Positions 24,495-36,224 of a DNA stretch of 64,000 nt are shown one piece after another (positions within the stretch are counted from its first letter, which is position 1; the number at the start of each line of letters is the position of its first letter). The translations under genes were made by a program, and so were the position numbers. This stretch comes from Calliphora vicina (taxonomy: Eukaryota > Arthropoda > Insecta > Diptera > Calliphoridae). The stretch spans positions 55,962,395-56,026,394 of the forward strand of contig NC_088783.1 in NCBI RefSeq assembly GCF_958450345.1, read 5' to 3'. Below the pieces are notes generated by a model, which worked only from the letters and a program-made list of their open reading frames with translations, did not search any database and was not told where the DNA came from.

Positions 24495-24504
24495 CATCGG
24501 TTTC

Positions 24505-24690
24505 AATGTGCGAGAGGTGAGTTGTGCGGTTCAGAATAATCACAGTTAAAAAGAAGTGCGTTTTCATCTTATAGGTCCTTTTTTAGAACATTGGAAAAAC
24601 TAAAAATTTATTGGATATTCTATGTTTTCTACATAATGTCGGTTAACCGAAAAACCGGCAATTTTTCGGTTAACCGGTAGAAAATTCGCA
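24505..24690. other. Short hairpin-bearing insert within the mariner relic
   Basis: Between mariner fragments lies unrelated sequence containing CGGTTAACCGAAAAA and TTTTTCGGTTAACCG (about 24642-24678). The pair forms a perfect 15-bp stem around a short loop. It is probably debris of a small inverted-repeat element. Function unknown. Confidence 0.4.
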
Positions 24691-25609
24691 GACTATGCGG
24701 CTAGACATGAAAGCCTAATATTCTATCATGACAACGTTCCACTAAGTGTTGAAAACCCTATTAAAAACTATTTTGAAAGAAGTGGCTGAGAAGTTTTGTC
24801 TCACCCGCATATAGTCCAGACCTTTCCCCGTCCGTCAACTATGTGTGTCGATCGATGAAAAAACGCTGTCTCTTGGATACGCTTCTTTTCAGAACAGCAC
24901 TATCCGAAATTTTCATGATTCGTTCTTGGTATGACCAGCTCTTTTCCAGAAAAATGAGAAAATCTCATATCAATGGCCAATACTTTGAATAAATTTATAT
25001 TGTACAAATGTTTCAAAATAAAAGCTAAAAGTTTGAAAAAATTCCGCATTTTTAGTCAGGCACCCAATAGTCCAGACCTTGCCCCTTACGACTATTATAT
25101 CCGAAATTGGCTTGATTCGTTCCTGGCCTCAAAAGATGAGCAGTTCTTTTGGCTGTTTTACTGCCAGAGAGATGGGAAAAGGTCATAGCTAACAACGGCG
25201 AATATTTTGAATAAATTTATATTGTACAAAGATTTCAAAATAAAAGTTTAAGATTTCGCCTCTATCGTTTTTGAAAGCATGGAAAGCATGGATGAAAGCA
25301 TGGATAAATAGTTCACTATTTACTATACTAGATGTGCACTGTTTTCTAATTTTATTAAAAAATGATATCTTAACTTTTATGATTTTGATACACTGTCAGT
25401 CCAGGAATCATTCCATTTTTATACAGACCTGAATTTATGATGGCTATTAAAACGAGTTTGTGCCACTTACAAACGTTGCCTTATCACAGGGAAATATAAA
25501 ACTCTTTAATGAATAAAATGTCACTAAAAACTAATATTTGAAAAATATATGACACATGACCTTTTCAAAGTTACAGTGACTCAAACGCAAAATCGGATAA
25601 GAGTTTGTC

Positions 25610-26545
25610 TGATATAAATGTGCTCTAACCATAAAAGCATGTACCAAAAAAATTGTTTTTTTCGCTTCCATTTACACTCCACATACCTATATCTCTAAAA
25701 AATAACAAAAACTAAAATTTGCATAATTAAAACTGTAAACTTTTGCATAAAAACCAAAATAACTCAATTTCTTGCGACAAACACAAAATCGGACAGAGTA
25801 AAATAGGTATTCAAAAGTAGGCGATAAATATGTAGTTGCATATCCTTTGTTGCCTCGAATGACATGTAATCGGTTTTGAATCGATTTTACCATGTTTTGG
25901 CATACTTCCGGCTCTATTGAGGTCCATGCTTTCAGTAAGGACTCTTTTATCTGAACTAACGTGTTAAATTTTATTTGATACACCCTCCTAGCAAATTTCT
26001 CTAAAAGATGCTCAATTGCATTAAAGACTGAGCTCTGTGCAGGAGTTTCTATAAGTTCAGAACAGTTATGGACCAACCAAATATTTGCAACACCTAATGT
26101 GAGCTTGGGATCGTAGTCTTGATAAATGGAAAAGATGTTTTCTGTATCCACTTTTTCGCACTTTGCTCTAAATTTTGCTTCAAAATGTTGAGATAGACAA
26201 ATTTGTCCATTTTGCCATTGATAAAATGCAAACTGCATACTTCGCTCAATATGCCAAAACATGGTAAAATCGATTCAAAAGCGATTACAGGTCATTCGAG
26301 ATAACAATGGATATGCATCTAAATATTTATCGCCCACTTTTGAATACCTATTTTACTCTGTCCGATTTTGTGTTTGGCGCAAGAAATTGAGTTATTTTGG
26401 TTTTTATGCAAAAGTTTACAGTTTTAATTATGCAAATTTTAATTTTTGTTATTTTTTAGAGATATAGGTATGTGGAGTGTAAATAGAAGCGAAAAAAACA
26501 GTATTTTTGGCACATCCTTACATGTTTAGAGCACATTGTGTTAAA
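25610..26545. repeat. Tc1-type relic arranged as an inverted repeat (foldback 3)
   Basis: The left arm (about 25610-25895) and the right arm (about 26260-26545) are inverted copies of the 3' part of one Tc1-like element. The text 'cctatatctctaaaaaata' on the left faces 'tattttttagagatatagg' on the right, and both arms encode the same C-terminal peptide (TFEYLFYSVRFCV). The copies have diverged slightly (for instance RGNKGYATTY against RDNNGYASKY). This points to two insertions or an old inverted duplication. Confidence 0.8.
25687..26262 (-). pseudogene. Tc1-like transposase C-terminal relic
   Basis: This is a minus-strand open frame of 191 codons, the longest of any transposon relic in the window. 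It shows the Tc1 C-terminal order: YQDYDPKLT (family: QQDNDPKHT, carrying the second catalytic Asp), then TPAQSSVFNAIEHLLEKF (family: PAQSPDLNPIEHLWE.L). Here the Asp-Leu-Asn-Pro portion has degenerated, but the Glu of IEHL is kept. 'EPEVCQNMVKSIQNRL' and 'GNKGYATTY' follow, as in the family end. The N-terminal DNA-binding half is absent. The open frame extends about 40 codons beyond the usual end. It is inactive because it is truncated. Confidence 0.8.
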
Positions 26546-28229
26546 TTTAATATATTTGTAAAATTGGTAGTACATGCCAGGCTAAAAATCAAAATATCTG
26601 TAGGCAAATGTTTACAGATTTACCAAACTCAAAAATTAAAACAAACAAAAATGCCTTTATAGAAAATAGAATAGTTGCATTGTTCCACTATTAAGCTATC
26701 GTAGCAAACATCTCTATATACTCACTGTCTCTGTGGTCTGTTGCTCGCTCCTTAAATCACTTAAAACCTTTCCAAATATAACTCTTAACGCAACATATTT
26801 ACCAACAATAACTACTTTAAGGCCAAACGAACAACAAAAATATACTTTAAAATAAATGTCCTGTTGTTTATTTTTTCCACTGTAGTTTTCAACCAAAAGG
26901 CAACAATAATATCAACAACAACACATGTTTATGGCATAACATTACATGAGTGTTTGTGTTTTTGTATGAGTTCCATATAAATATCAACAGACACTTGCAC
27001 ACCGACAGTCGAAAGAGTAGAAGAAAGGGAAGAAAGAGAAGCAGAGAATGCATGAATGTTAAATGGTAATTTAATGTTTCTATTCTCTCGTAATTTTATA
27101 GCTCTTATATGAATGTTTAACTACACTTATGGTACAAGTATGACAACATAAAATGACTATGTTTTGGCGTATGTGTACAGCATTGTATGTAAATACTTAC
27201 TTTAATGTACAGCAGACAAGATTGTCTTCCTAAACGAGGGTATTAGTAAGATATCCTAATAGATTTGAGGGAAAATAGACTTATTTAAGCATAAGAAAAA
27301 GGACTTTTTAAACTAACCTCATATCTAAATATGTGTATAGGTTTCATTATATTGCTTTTTCGTCTGCTTATTTTGAAATTCTTATTCAAATCATGCGTAT
27401 GTAACATACGGTGCCTCTGCTATTTATATAGACCCGACTCCTATTATGTACAAATATATTTGAGGCTAAACATACAACATTCATAGTTGATGTAGTTGTT
27501 GCTTATATGTATATTTCCAGTACTTTGCTAAAGGAACATCATTATTTATTTATTGTTTGTTGATTTTCATTTGCTGTTGCTTTTACTTACTTTAAGATTT
27601 TAGTCATTTGCCTAAAGCTGTAGACCTACAATAATTTGTCTTTCGTTTGCTGTGCAAATTTGTTGTTGTTCTTGTGGCCCTCTTGTTTAATTTATTAATA
27701 TTTTAATTTGTTGCTATAAAATGTTATTAATTTGTATGTTTATAAAAGATTATCCGTATTAAAAAATGTTGAGATACATTATTTAAAGACTTGAATAATT
27801 AAGCTATAGAAAGATTAGAAATATTTAAATTCGAGAATGAATAATTAATTATAGGAATTTTTGAGGAATATAAGGGAGCGTATGATTTATAAAATATTAC
27901 TCATACTATATGGTAAACGTTTAGCTTATCTTTAATAATATTTGACACAAATTTTGATGGTTCCAGATTCAAAATAAACAAATTTATAATTTTATCATTT
28001 TGTCTACCATTGCATTTTTTAATAGATATTCTCATATCACGATGTTTTAGGCTTACTCTCTTATATTAAAAAAAAATAAGAAAAAGCTCTAAAATTTCGC
28101 AAAATTTTAAAAAGAGCATAACACGTTCACATCTTAAAATATATTAATGCACTTCCGATTCGGAGATGTACATCTTTTAAATGCTAGTGCCAAATTTAAT
28201 TAGATTATTTTAAATAAAATTTAACTAAA
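26546..28229. other. Intron 1, no gene recognised
   Basis: Mostly unique-looking AT-rich sequence. The stretch 26900-27700 has more balanced composition and no repeat I recognise. It could hold intronic regulatory sequence, but nothing specific is visible. Confidence 0.4.
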
Positions 28230-28893
28230 AACAAGTAAGAGTGCTATATTCGGCTATGCCGAATCTTATATACCCTTCACATTTGTTGTGGATGCATTAT
28301 TATTTTTTATAATTAGTATATAATATATATATACTATATATGTATGTACATTGCCCACTTTCAGCGTACAGCATCCTAAATTTATCAAGAACACAAAAAA
28401 CAACAACAACGCCAAACGAAACAAAACACCAAAAGAAAAAACAAAATACGCAATGCAATGAAACCAACACAATTGTATAAAAAACAACAACAACGCCAAA
28501 AGAAACAAAACACAAAAAAAATACGCAAAGCATGCACATCCAAACATGCGTTTTGTTGCTTTTTTGTGCTTTTTGATGAAATTTTCAAAGGTTGTCTCGG
28601 ATTTTTGCTCATATCTCCGTTATTTATGGACGGATTTTGCTGATTTTAAATAGCAAAATTCTCGAAAGTATGTCTGACAGAATTGTTGAAGATTTGGATC
28701 CCGGAGATATCTGGGGCCTTCAAAAAATTGATTTCAACAGACGGACAGACAGACAGACGGACATGGCTTAATTGATTCCGCTATCTATAAGAATCCAGAA
28801 TATACATACTTTATAGTCGGAAAATTATATTGAAGAAATTACAAATGGAATGACAAACTTATATATACCCTTCTCACAAAGGTGAAGGGTATA
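28230..28893 (+). mobile_element. mini-me-like repeat, family B, copy 2
   Basis: 'acaagtaagagtgctatatt', 'ttcggctatgccgaa' and 'tatacccttcac' open it, and 'ggtgaagggtataa' closes it. The core is 'acggacagacagacagacgg' at about 28741-28760. A CAACAACGCC-type duplicated segment at 28395-28520 (two copies of 'caacaacaacgccaaa') makes three overlapping antisense ORFs that are artefacts. Confidence 0.7.
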
Positions 28894-29262
28894 ACAAGGA
28901 GGAGAGCTATATTCGGCTGTGTCGAATCATATATTATTATTATACTTAGATATATGTACATATACAACTTTCCAAAGTTGTTTTTAATATTTTGGGAAAA
29001 AAATTTCCAATTGTTTAAATTTAAATTTTTTTAATTTTTTTTTTTTAATATTTAGCGATGAAATAACATTTGTTAAAAAAAAATTCGGGTTAAAAAATAT
29101 TTTTTCCGATTTTGACCAATTGTAGGTCCAACTTACTATAGCCTTGTATACGTCGTTACAAAGGCCTTTGAAATATCTATCATTAGATATCCATATTGTC
29201 TCTAGTAATGACTTAGTAATCGAGATATAGGTCAAAAATCGGTAAAAAATTGAGTTTTATAG
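28894..29262 (+). mobile_element. mini-me-like family B, truncated copy in tandem
   Basis: Directly after the previous copy, 'gagctatattcggctgtgtcgaatcatata' (broken into shorter matches) restarts the family B 5' end. The text then follows copy 1 ('ggtccaacttactatagcc', 'gacttagtaatcgagatat') before stopping near 29262. The 3' half with the GTCY core is missing. The two therefore form a head-to-tail pair. Confidence 0.65.
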
Positions 29263-30105
29263 GATTTCCGCATAATCAACTAACTTATGACTGGTCAAAC
29301 AATATTCCGGGAGGATATTTGTATGATGGCTATGTAAAATTATGGACCAACATTGCCCATTTTCAACCACCAAATACATAGCTATATCGTCTTAGAATTT
29401 CATAAGTACCCATAATTTTGTAATGATGAGTCAGCTTATAACTTTTATTTGACAACTTGAAAACAAATGGCAAAAGTTCACTTGATGAATTCACTAAATG
29501 TAAAATATTCAATGTCAAAAAATTCAAAAAAAAAAAATTGAAAATATTTGAAAACAAATCATAAATTTCACAGAAAAAAAATTAAAAAAAATTAAAAACT
29601 ATTAGGTGTATGCATTCAAAATGCGAGATTTTCTCTAATTTTTAGCTTTAATTTTGAAATATTTGCAGAATATAAATTTGTTCACCTTTTCCCATCTTTC
29701 TGCAACATAAGAACGAAGAGAGAGCGTTTTGCTATGACCGAAACAAATCGGACGGGATATGGTCTGTATTATAAGTCGGCTAAGACAAAACTTCCCAACC
29801 GCTTCTATTTATATAGTTTTTAACAGGTATTGCAACATTCGGCCGAGTGTTATGATGATGGAATGGAATGAACTGCTGTAATATGTGATGGTCAGATTAC
29901 AGCAGTTGATAATAGATAGGACGCTTTCGCTCCCACCAAATACATATGTATACATATGATTCGACTAGTTGGCCGGGTATAAAAGATACGCCATTTATTT
30001 ATTAAGTCAAGATCCCAACATTAGATTTTTAAAAAAAATCCAATTTTAAAAACAAATTTTTGAAAAAAACAAAATTTCTATAAAAATTCAGCAATGTAAA
30101 TAAAA
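29263..30105. other. Intronic sequence with repeat debris
   Basis: A short family A-like phrase (gggaggatatttgtatgatg) is at about 29310. 29640-29980 reads as mariner-like 3' debris on the minus strand: 'tataaatttgttcacctttt' followed by text similar to 55235-55570. The rest is poly-A/T. Confidence 0.45.
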
Positions 30106-30703
30106 ACCAATTAAGAAAGTATGGTCGGTCAAGCCTGGCCATTTTTCTTTCATAATATCAATAATTTATATTCGTGACTGATTTACGGAAGTGAACCTTA
30201 TATGGGAGCTATGATCAGTTATGGACCGATCGCCATGAAATTAGGTCGTGTGATTTATGTCTATATGAAAGTTAGTCATGTTGAAGTTTGTGTGTATACC
30301 AACATTTTTAAGAGAGATTTGCACGATAAAGTGATTTCCGGAAGCGGGTCTATATGAGAGGTGTGACTAATTATGGACCGATCATAACAAAATTTTGTAT
30401 ATATAAGACTTATTTGGAGCGGAACTTGTGGAGATACATATACGATTGTAGCCAGTTTCAACAGCCTTGATCCTTGAGCCGAAAAAATAATATTTACAAA
30501 ATTCAATCGAAATATCTTCAAAATTGCGACATGCACTTTGCTCACAAAATTTATATGGACGCCAGCCAGCCACACAGACGGACATCATTTAATCGGCTCA
30601 GAAAGTCATTCTAAGTCGATACTTTAAGGTGGGTGTTAGACTAATATTTTTGGAAGTTAGAGACATATGCACAAACGCATTACACTCTCCTTGGATATAA
30701 TGT
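30106..30703 (+). mobile_element. mini-me-like repeat, family A, copy 2 (shortened)
   Basis: It starts 'taagaaagtatggtcggtc' and ends 'cacaaacgcattacactctc'. The segment order follows the copies at 13671 and 33091. The GTCY core is reduced to 'cagccagccacacagacgg' (about 30562-30580). The terminal 'gtgtagggtat' is degraded. Confidence 0.7.
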
Positions 30704-32633
30704 AAATTTCGCGGTTCTTTTACATTTTCAACCAGCACTACATTAATTCGTGTTCGTCATAGTCTTTCAATATTTACTTAAAATTCATAACAATTTGTTA
30801 TTGTATGTAAATAAAAGTGAAAGACCCAAACCGTGGAAACACAAACTTTATATAGGCTATAAAAGTGTCCAACGTCTAGCGGTTCCTATTTATGTTGGAT
30901 GTTAAAAACTGTGAGTACAGACATCAATTTAATGCAAAAACTCTCAAAGAATATTTTAAATTTGTTAACATTTAAATAATCAAAAGAAGTGCAAAATTTG
31001 GATTTTTTTTCATTTCGAAACACAAGAATATTACAAGCCATCTAAATTAAGCTTCAACGATTCTCTAAAATGTTTGATTTTCTTCATATAAGGAATACAA
31101 AGGTACGTATGATTATTAAAATATTACTCATACGTAGGTGGTAAAAGTTTAGTTTTACTGTGAAATGATTATGGTCTATGGATATTTTCAAAGAAAACTT
31201 ATTTGAGACTTCTCCCCATTACAAAATTAAACTGCAATTCATTAAATCCTTTGAAGCAGTTTTCAAAGATAATCTATTTCAAGTTTTATTTATGCAATTT
31301 AAATTTACAAAGCAGATTTTTATTTACAAAACAACACAAAAATAGGTTAAATAAATTTTGAAAAGGGAAGAAATTTCATACAATTATTATAATAACGTCT
31401 GCAACAATTTAGTTGTATAAAAAACGTCACACACGATTTTATACATAAGATTTGAAATCCAATGCTTCTGCAATAAAATTCACTTCATAAATCACATCCT
31501 CAATATATGTATGACCAGATTTTCCTACTACTACTGTTTTACCTATTTAATATTGTATATAAAAAGAAAAAAGAAAAAACTTTGCAAGTCGTTTACTTCC
31601 GCAACCAATGAAGGAAACGATTAATAAACGCAAACAAATGTCTGCAACAATGCACAGTGGGGGCCACCACAAAGAAAAGGAAAGGCTCTTTTGTAAATTG
31701 TACTCTTGGCCATTAATAAAATACTAAAATGTATCAAGTATTCTTTGGAATACATTAAGACAGATTTTTTTTAGAAATAGTTTAACTTTAAACTAAGATC
31801 GAAGTAAATTGAAATAAACAAAGGAAAAGGAACAAGTTACAAAACAAAATAAAATTTCGCAAATTTCCCTCCGTCTGTCTGTTAATTGTATAATATGCAC
31901 TATAGAGAAGGACTTAGATGATGCCATTTTCCTTTAAACTGTGCAAAATCATCTACAGTTCAAAATATATTTAAGTTTGACTAAACAAATTTTTATTTTC
32001 ATTCTTCCCCACTGTGTAGCACGATGCTTAACTAAAGATTTTCTATTTCTTGCAACAACTATACGTGCCACAAAAATGTACACACTTGATATACTATAAA
32101 TACTCACACACAATACACCAAAATACAAAAAAAAAGACATGTAAACATTTTTAGAAATTCACGTGAATCGCTTGAGATTTGCGTGTTTATGTGTACAAAG
32201 TGTTGCACAATAACAAATGTGCATCATAACCAGAAGGAAACATGCCACAATAGAATACAACATGTTAAATATTCTATGAAGACAGACATTTGAACTTGTC
32301 GCTTATTTGTAATGAATGAAACTTGTATAGAGTGGGAGGTAAATTTAGATAGAAATGTTGAATTGTAGAATTTTTTTTGAGGAAAACTTATTTAAAAGAT
32401 TCTATTTAATATTTATGAAAATTTATAAGAAGTTTTGCTTTTATTGGGAGCAAACTGTTTATTTGCAAATGTTTTGTATGTTTCACTGATTTTGTAAGAG
32501 ATTTTATTTAAATTGTTTAAATGGTTCTCCTGAGAAAAGGGGTGATTGTGTAAAAAATAAACTTTTTTTAGCGGAAACTGCTCAAAGTTTGATAGAAATA
32601 CTTAAAATGTTGTTAAATAAATTCTTTAATTAA
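30704..32633. other. Intron 1, no gene recognised
   Basis: AT-rich and mostly unique. No transposon ends or RNA genes supported. The ORF at 31949-32140 is in low-complexity AT sequence and shows no domain. Confidence 0.4.
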
Positions 32634-32695
32634 AACAAGTAACAGAGCTATATACGCCTGTATCGAATCGAAAATTATAGTTTAGAATGATTTAG
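32634..32695 (+). repeat. mini-me-like family B 5' fragment
   Basis: 'aaaacaagtaacagagctat' followed by 'cctgtatcgaatcg' matches the family B start, then diverges. Confidence 0.5.
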
Positions 32696-33090
32696 CACGC
32701 GACATAATTTTCCGTTTTTAAAATAACACACACTTACGATAGCGAACGTGACACAGTACACCATTTTTCATTGAAATTGAGAAAATTCCAAATGAAATTG
32801 AAAATTTCAAATTGAAATTGAGAAAATTCCAAATGAAATTGAGAACTTCCATCTAAAATTGAGAATTTCCATTTAAAATTGAGAAAATTCCAAATTAAAT
32901 TTAAAATTGAGAAAATTCCAAATTAAATTTTAAATTGAGAAAATTCCAAATGAAATTGAGAATTTCCATTTGAAATTCAGAAAATTCCAAATGAAATTGG
33001 GAAAATTCCAATCGAAATTGAGAAAATTCCAAATGAAATTGGGAAAATTCTAAATAAAATTGAGAAACTCTATATAAATTATTTTAAACT

Positions 33091-33855
33091 AAACAAGTAA
33101 GGAAGTATGGTCGGTCAAGCCCGACCATATAATACCCTACACTAAGTAAAAGAGCAAAAACATTTTTCTTTTAAAATTTCAATAATTTATATTTTTAAGT
33201 GATTTTCGGAAGTGGGCCTTATATGGGGGCTACGACCAATTATGGACCGATCACCATGAAATTAGGTCGTGCGATTTATGTCTATATTAAAGTTAACTAT
33301 GTTGAATTTTGTATGTGTACCAACATTTTTAAGCAATTTGTGCACATTAAAGTGATTTTCGGAAGCGGGTCTATATGGGAGCTATGACTAATTATGGACC
33401 GATCATAACAAAATTTGGTGACATGAATGTTGTGTATATAACACTTATTTGGAGCGGAATTTGTGGAGATACATATATACATTAAACATTTATGACCGAT
33501 AAAGTCCAATTTCGGGAGGACATTTGTATGGGGGCTAGATGAAATTATGGACCGATTTCAGCCAGTTTCAATAGGCTTGGTCCTAGAGCCGAAAAAATAA
33601 TATGTACCAAATTTCATCGAAATATCATCCAAATTGCGACCTGTACTCTGCGCACAAGGTTTACATGGACAGCCAGCCAGCCAGCCAGCCAGCCGACCAG
33701 ACGGATGGACGGACATCGTTTAATCGACTCCGAAAGTGATTCTAAGTCGATCAGTATACTTTAAGGTGGGTGTTAGACTAATATTTTTGGGCGTTACAAA
33801 CATCTGCACTAACGCATTATACCCTCCCCAATATGGTGGTGTAGGGTATAAAAAA
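33091..33855 (+). mobile_element. mini-me-like repeat, family A, copy 3 (most complete)
   Basis: 'aaacaagtaaggaagtatgg' and 'aataccctacactaag' open it, and 'ggtggtgtagggtataaaaa' closes it. The inverted ends 'ataccctacac'/'gtgtagggtat' are intact. The core at about 33670-33715 has 'ccagccagccagccagccg' followed by 'gacggatggacggacatcg'. It is nested in the centre of the foldback element. Confidence 0.8.
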
Positions 33856-33859
33856 CAAA

Positions 33860-34380
33860 ATTAACGATTATATCAGATGTGGAATGATGTGTTTGTCTAG
33901 ATAGAGAGACCAATTTCAATTTATTTTGTCGTATAAAACATGGTTGGTCTCGTGTTGAATCCCGAACAGTTCTTTCGATACCTATTTCCCATGGCCCCGA
34001 CATTCACCTGATAGATGCAATTGGTACCGCATGCATTATTCAAATAGATAGTCGCAGAGGTTCGTTACTGCCGGAAGCGCAAACGAATGTTGAAATGATT
34101 TGGTTCAAAATCAAAAATATTGTAAAGTCAAAGTTGTATATAAGTACCAACCGTAAATAATCCTAATGTAGGAGAGCAGAGGATTTTATATCTTCAAGAA
34201 TTAATTAACGATTCCAAGTCCTGTATAACTACGCGAGATTGCAGTAGAGCTATAGAACATACAACATCATTCCACCAAAGCGCTTTGGAATTGCAAGATA
34301 TGCCTGTTGGTCAATAAGACTGTACATACATATGTTTTTTGTTTAATGTACATATATTATAATATTCATTTTTGTAGAGT
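33860..34380 (+). other. Unidentified central segment of the foldback element
   Basis: About 33915-34130 reads open on the plus strand for some 60 codons (with phrases such as ESRTVLSIPISHGPD and DSRRGSLLPEAQT) and has a higher GC content than the flanks. I do not recognise a family. It may be a fragment of a retroelement or of the element's own gene. Confidence 0.35.
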
Positions 34381-34744
34381 AAAATAAAATTTTCTCAATT
34401 TCATTTGGAATTTTCCTAATTTCAATAAGAATTTTCCCAATTTCATATTGAAATTCTCAATTTCAATTGGAATTTTCTCAATTTGAAATGGAATTTCACA
34501 ATTCCGTTTGGAATTTTCCCAATTTCATATTGAGATTCCCAATATCATTTAGAATTTTCTCAATTTAAAATGGAAATTCTCAATTTCATTTAGAATTTTC
34601 TCAATTTAAAATGGAAATTCTCAATTTCATTTGGAATTTTCTCAATATCATGTAGAATGTTCTCAATTTCAATGAAAAATGGTGTATTAAATTCAAAATA
34701 AAATTTTGATTTGTATTGAAATGTTGGGTACAAGTACGCGACAT

Positions 34745-35800
34745 TTGAAATTAATGTTTCTGTGGAAATATCATTTACCTTTTTAAATTTTATGTCATTT
34801 TAATTATCAATAATATACTATAAGAATTTTAAGTTTGAAACTAATTAAATTTAATTTCAAGAAAATCAGAACAACATAGTTTTATTTCCATTATTAAAAG
34901 GAAACTGGCAAAAAAAATATTTTCTTAAAAACATGTTCAATTTAAATGCAAAACAAATTATCATTAAATAAACATTAATTAAAAATGATTTCCTTTTTGC
35001 AAAACGACAAAACATTATAATTAAAATGAAATGTTCAATAGATTTCTAATAAACATTTTCGAGAATTAAACAGTTTGTATACAAAACCATTGAAATAATA
35101 CCAAAGTCAAAGCTGATAGCAAACAAAAAAAACATTTATTTATTTTTAAGTTTAAACAAATACAAATAAAAAGTGTGGGAATGTTTTTTCTCTAAATTGT
35201 CTATTTGTATAATTTATGATATTGTATTTGCTTTTTATTTTTACTAAACAACTAAATTTCATTTTCCATTCTTTTGAAGCCATTATGAACTACAACATGA
35301 TTGAAGGTCAGTCAAGACTTCTCATTAGTTTGTTGTAGGTAAATGTTTGAGTTTGTGAGTTTTTCCTGCAAAGTTTTTTTTATTTTTGTTAATGATTCTT
35401 AATTTTCAAATGGAAATTCATTTGAAGAACATAAAAAAACACAGAAAAACATTGAGTTTTTAATGATGATGACTCATGAATAAAAACTATTCAGTTTGAT
35501 TTGATTATTTTTGTTGAATATTGTTCTTCTTATTTTCATTTATTTTGCTTATAAAGGTATTTTCAGAGTTTTTTTTAAGTGTACTTGCTGGTATCATAAT
35601 AAATATTAGATGGCAGCCTTAAAATTAATTTGTTTCTTAGATTTCAATGTTAAAGAATTTAAATTTAATAATTATTATCTACTTTATCTTATAGTGTCCC
35701 TTAGAATTAAATGTTTGAAATGTTGAAACGGTACTCGCTAAATACTTTCGCACTGACTCAACGTTTTGTGGTGCATTTTCAGGAGGCAAATATGCAATTT
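34745..35800. other. Intron 1, no element recognised
   Basis: Unique-looking AT-rich sequence with no supported gene, repeat end or RNA gene. Confidence 0.4.
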
Positions 35801-35806
35801 TTTCAG

Positions 35807-35995
35807 TTTTTGTTAAAATTTTGCCATTAAAATTACTTTTGCAATTTAATTTAAAAGAATCGAAATGTGTACGTAATTTTTGGTCTAATGAGATATAAAA
35901 GATATAAATTGGTTAAAAAATGTTAAAGTTATTAAAAAATCGCCGGGCCATTACCGTATCTCAGGCCACTAGAACAAAAAAAACGTTAACCCTTA
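35807..35995. repeat. Dispersed repeat shared with 49430-49605
   Basis: 'acttttgcaatttaattta', 'gttaaagttattaaa' and 'gcctcaggctactag'-like text ('atctcaggccactagaac') occur in the same order at both places. The copies are diverged. It lies just upstream of the relic at 36225 and may belong to it. Confidence 0.55.
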
Positions 35996-36224
35996 AATCG
36001 TGAAAGTCAAAGTCAAATTTTTCAATACTTGGAATTTCTAATGGAAAGATAGCTAAATTTTATATATTTTTGGGTCGCTTTTGATGAATGAAGTAAAGTA
36101 TAAAAAATATAATATAAAAAATTCCTATAACACAAGCACTGCAAAATGCTTATTTACATTAAAAAATTTCGTAAAATCTTTAGATAAGAGAAGCTTTAGA
36201 TAAGACGCTGCATTTCAATATTTA

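Larger units (their letters stand above)
22930..25260 (+). pseudogene. mauritiana-like mariner transposase relic, split by another transposon
   Basis: N-terminal pieces (EESATEAQRLLTKAYGE at about 23030-23080) lead up to 23092, where a Transib-like element intervenes. The mariner text resumes at 24495 (SMCER then VVRFR, like CERWFVRFRSG). After unrelated sequence, C-terminal parts appear twice. The first, from about 24690, has ARHESLIFYHDNVPLS, like the ILQHDNARPH segment, then SPDLSPSV. The second, from about 25055, has SPDLAPYDYY and ASKDEQFF. Both end with NGQYFE or a similar sequence and the same 3' tail (aataaatttatattgtac). Stops and frame breaks abound. A closely related, unsplit relic on the minus strand is at 55215-56235. 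Confidence 0.8.
32757..34686. mobile_element. Foldback element with subrepeat-built arms (foldback 4)
   Basis: The left arm 32757-33075 starts 'tacaccatttttcattgaaa' and is made of degenerate ~20-bp units (gaaattgagaaaattccaaa). The right arm, about 34380-34686, is its inverse and ends 'tttcaatgaaaaatggtgta'. Long inverted arms made of short tandem units are the plan of Foldback (FB) transposons. The 1.3-kb centre holds a mini-me-like copy (33091-33855) and about 500 bp of unrecognised sequence. A 9-bp direct repeat ACGCGACAT lies outside at 32697-32705 and 34736-34744. FB elements make 9-bp duplications, but these lie about 50 bp beyond the arms, so the link is uncertain. Confidence 0.75.

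Noticed and set aside
28266..28643. Several overlapping ORFs rich in Phe/Cys/Leu
   Set aside because: They come from antisense reading of duplicated CAACAACAACGCC text within a mini-me-like repeat.
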